In this document: positions 63,918 to 64,000 of the stretch, in pieces | Layout: each line of letters begins with the position of its first letter | How positions within the stretch are numbered: position 1 is the first letter of the stretch | Source of the DNA: Prevotella sp. UBA2456 | GTDB taxonomy: Bacteria; Bacteroidota; Bacteroidia; Bacteroidales; Bacteroidaceae | Assembly: GCA_002342415.1 (NCBI GenBank) | Contig: DDPY01000031.1 | Coordinates: 16,933-80,932, forward strand | Direction: 5' to 3' | Length of the DNA: 64,000 bases | Position numbers and translations under genes: made by a program | Notes under the pieces: generated by a model | What the model was told of the DNA's origin: nothing | Seen by the model: the letters and a program-made list of their open reading frames with translations, nothing else | Databases searched by the model: none

Positions 63918-64000
63918 CAACAAAAACAACCACAATGCAAGAAAAAACAGAAAATTCTGCACCTATTACGCATATTTTTGCCTCGCTTTAGAGTCGCTTC

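Overview
The window looks like a chromosome segment of a gut- or rumen-type Bacteroidota, most likely Prevotella/Segatella. The evidence is the recurring Bacteroidota promoter box TAnnTTTG upstream of many genes, secreted glycan-degrading enzymes aimed at plant pectin, AraC/TPR regulators, many ATGA stop/start overlaps, and Bacteroidota-only families (DUF3108, DUF4407, DUF6266-like, Ig-like lipoprotein). Genus-level assignment is an inference from sequence style.

Layout. 1-11.4 kb is core metabolism: a calcium-type P-ATPase cut by the window edge, an SLC13 permease with a duplicated promoter, a Met-type tRNA, then a leftward run topA-aroK-speA-argB-ECF sigma-probable anti-sigma. 11.7-32.3 kb is a rightward pectin/rhamnogalacturonan enzyme cluster without SusC/SusD: GH51, GH140, a GH78-BNR fusion, three AraC-type regulators, an S66-like/GH3-like pair that has lost catalytic motifs, an unassigned large hydrolase, and a GH43-like/GH2/malectin fusion. 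SstT follows. 33.7-45.5 kb is a leftward housekeeping block: CobD-like aminotransferase, ABC ATPase, PD-(D/E)XK protein, envelope proteins, GH3-family protein, rnc, fabF, acpP, pdxB and a VanX-type dipeptidase.

45.7-64 kb is accessory DNA. It holds a WYL-like mini-protein, a DnaB, a DUF4407 membrane operon, and an extracytoplasmic protease/sigma locus. In that locus an exported caspase is tightly coupled to an ECF sigma factor and a membrane anti-sigma-like protein, and a second operon pairs a membrane protein with an exported 17-repeat TPR-CHAT protease. Both protease operons carry the same 40-bp block just upstream of their -7 boxes, which suggests one co-regulated system. Next come two secreted repeat proteins, two RhuM-type genes, a WYL-derived remnant, and a collapsed type I restriction-modification locus.

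A second genome-scale signal is the presence of short palindromic and 7-bp-repeat micro-elements inserted in frame inside the large exported enzymes. Their hairpin stems differ between copies but stay paired.
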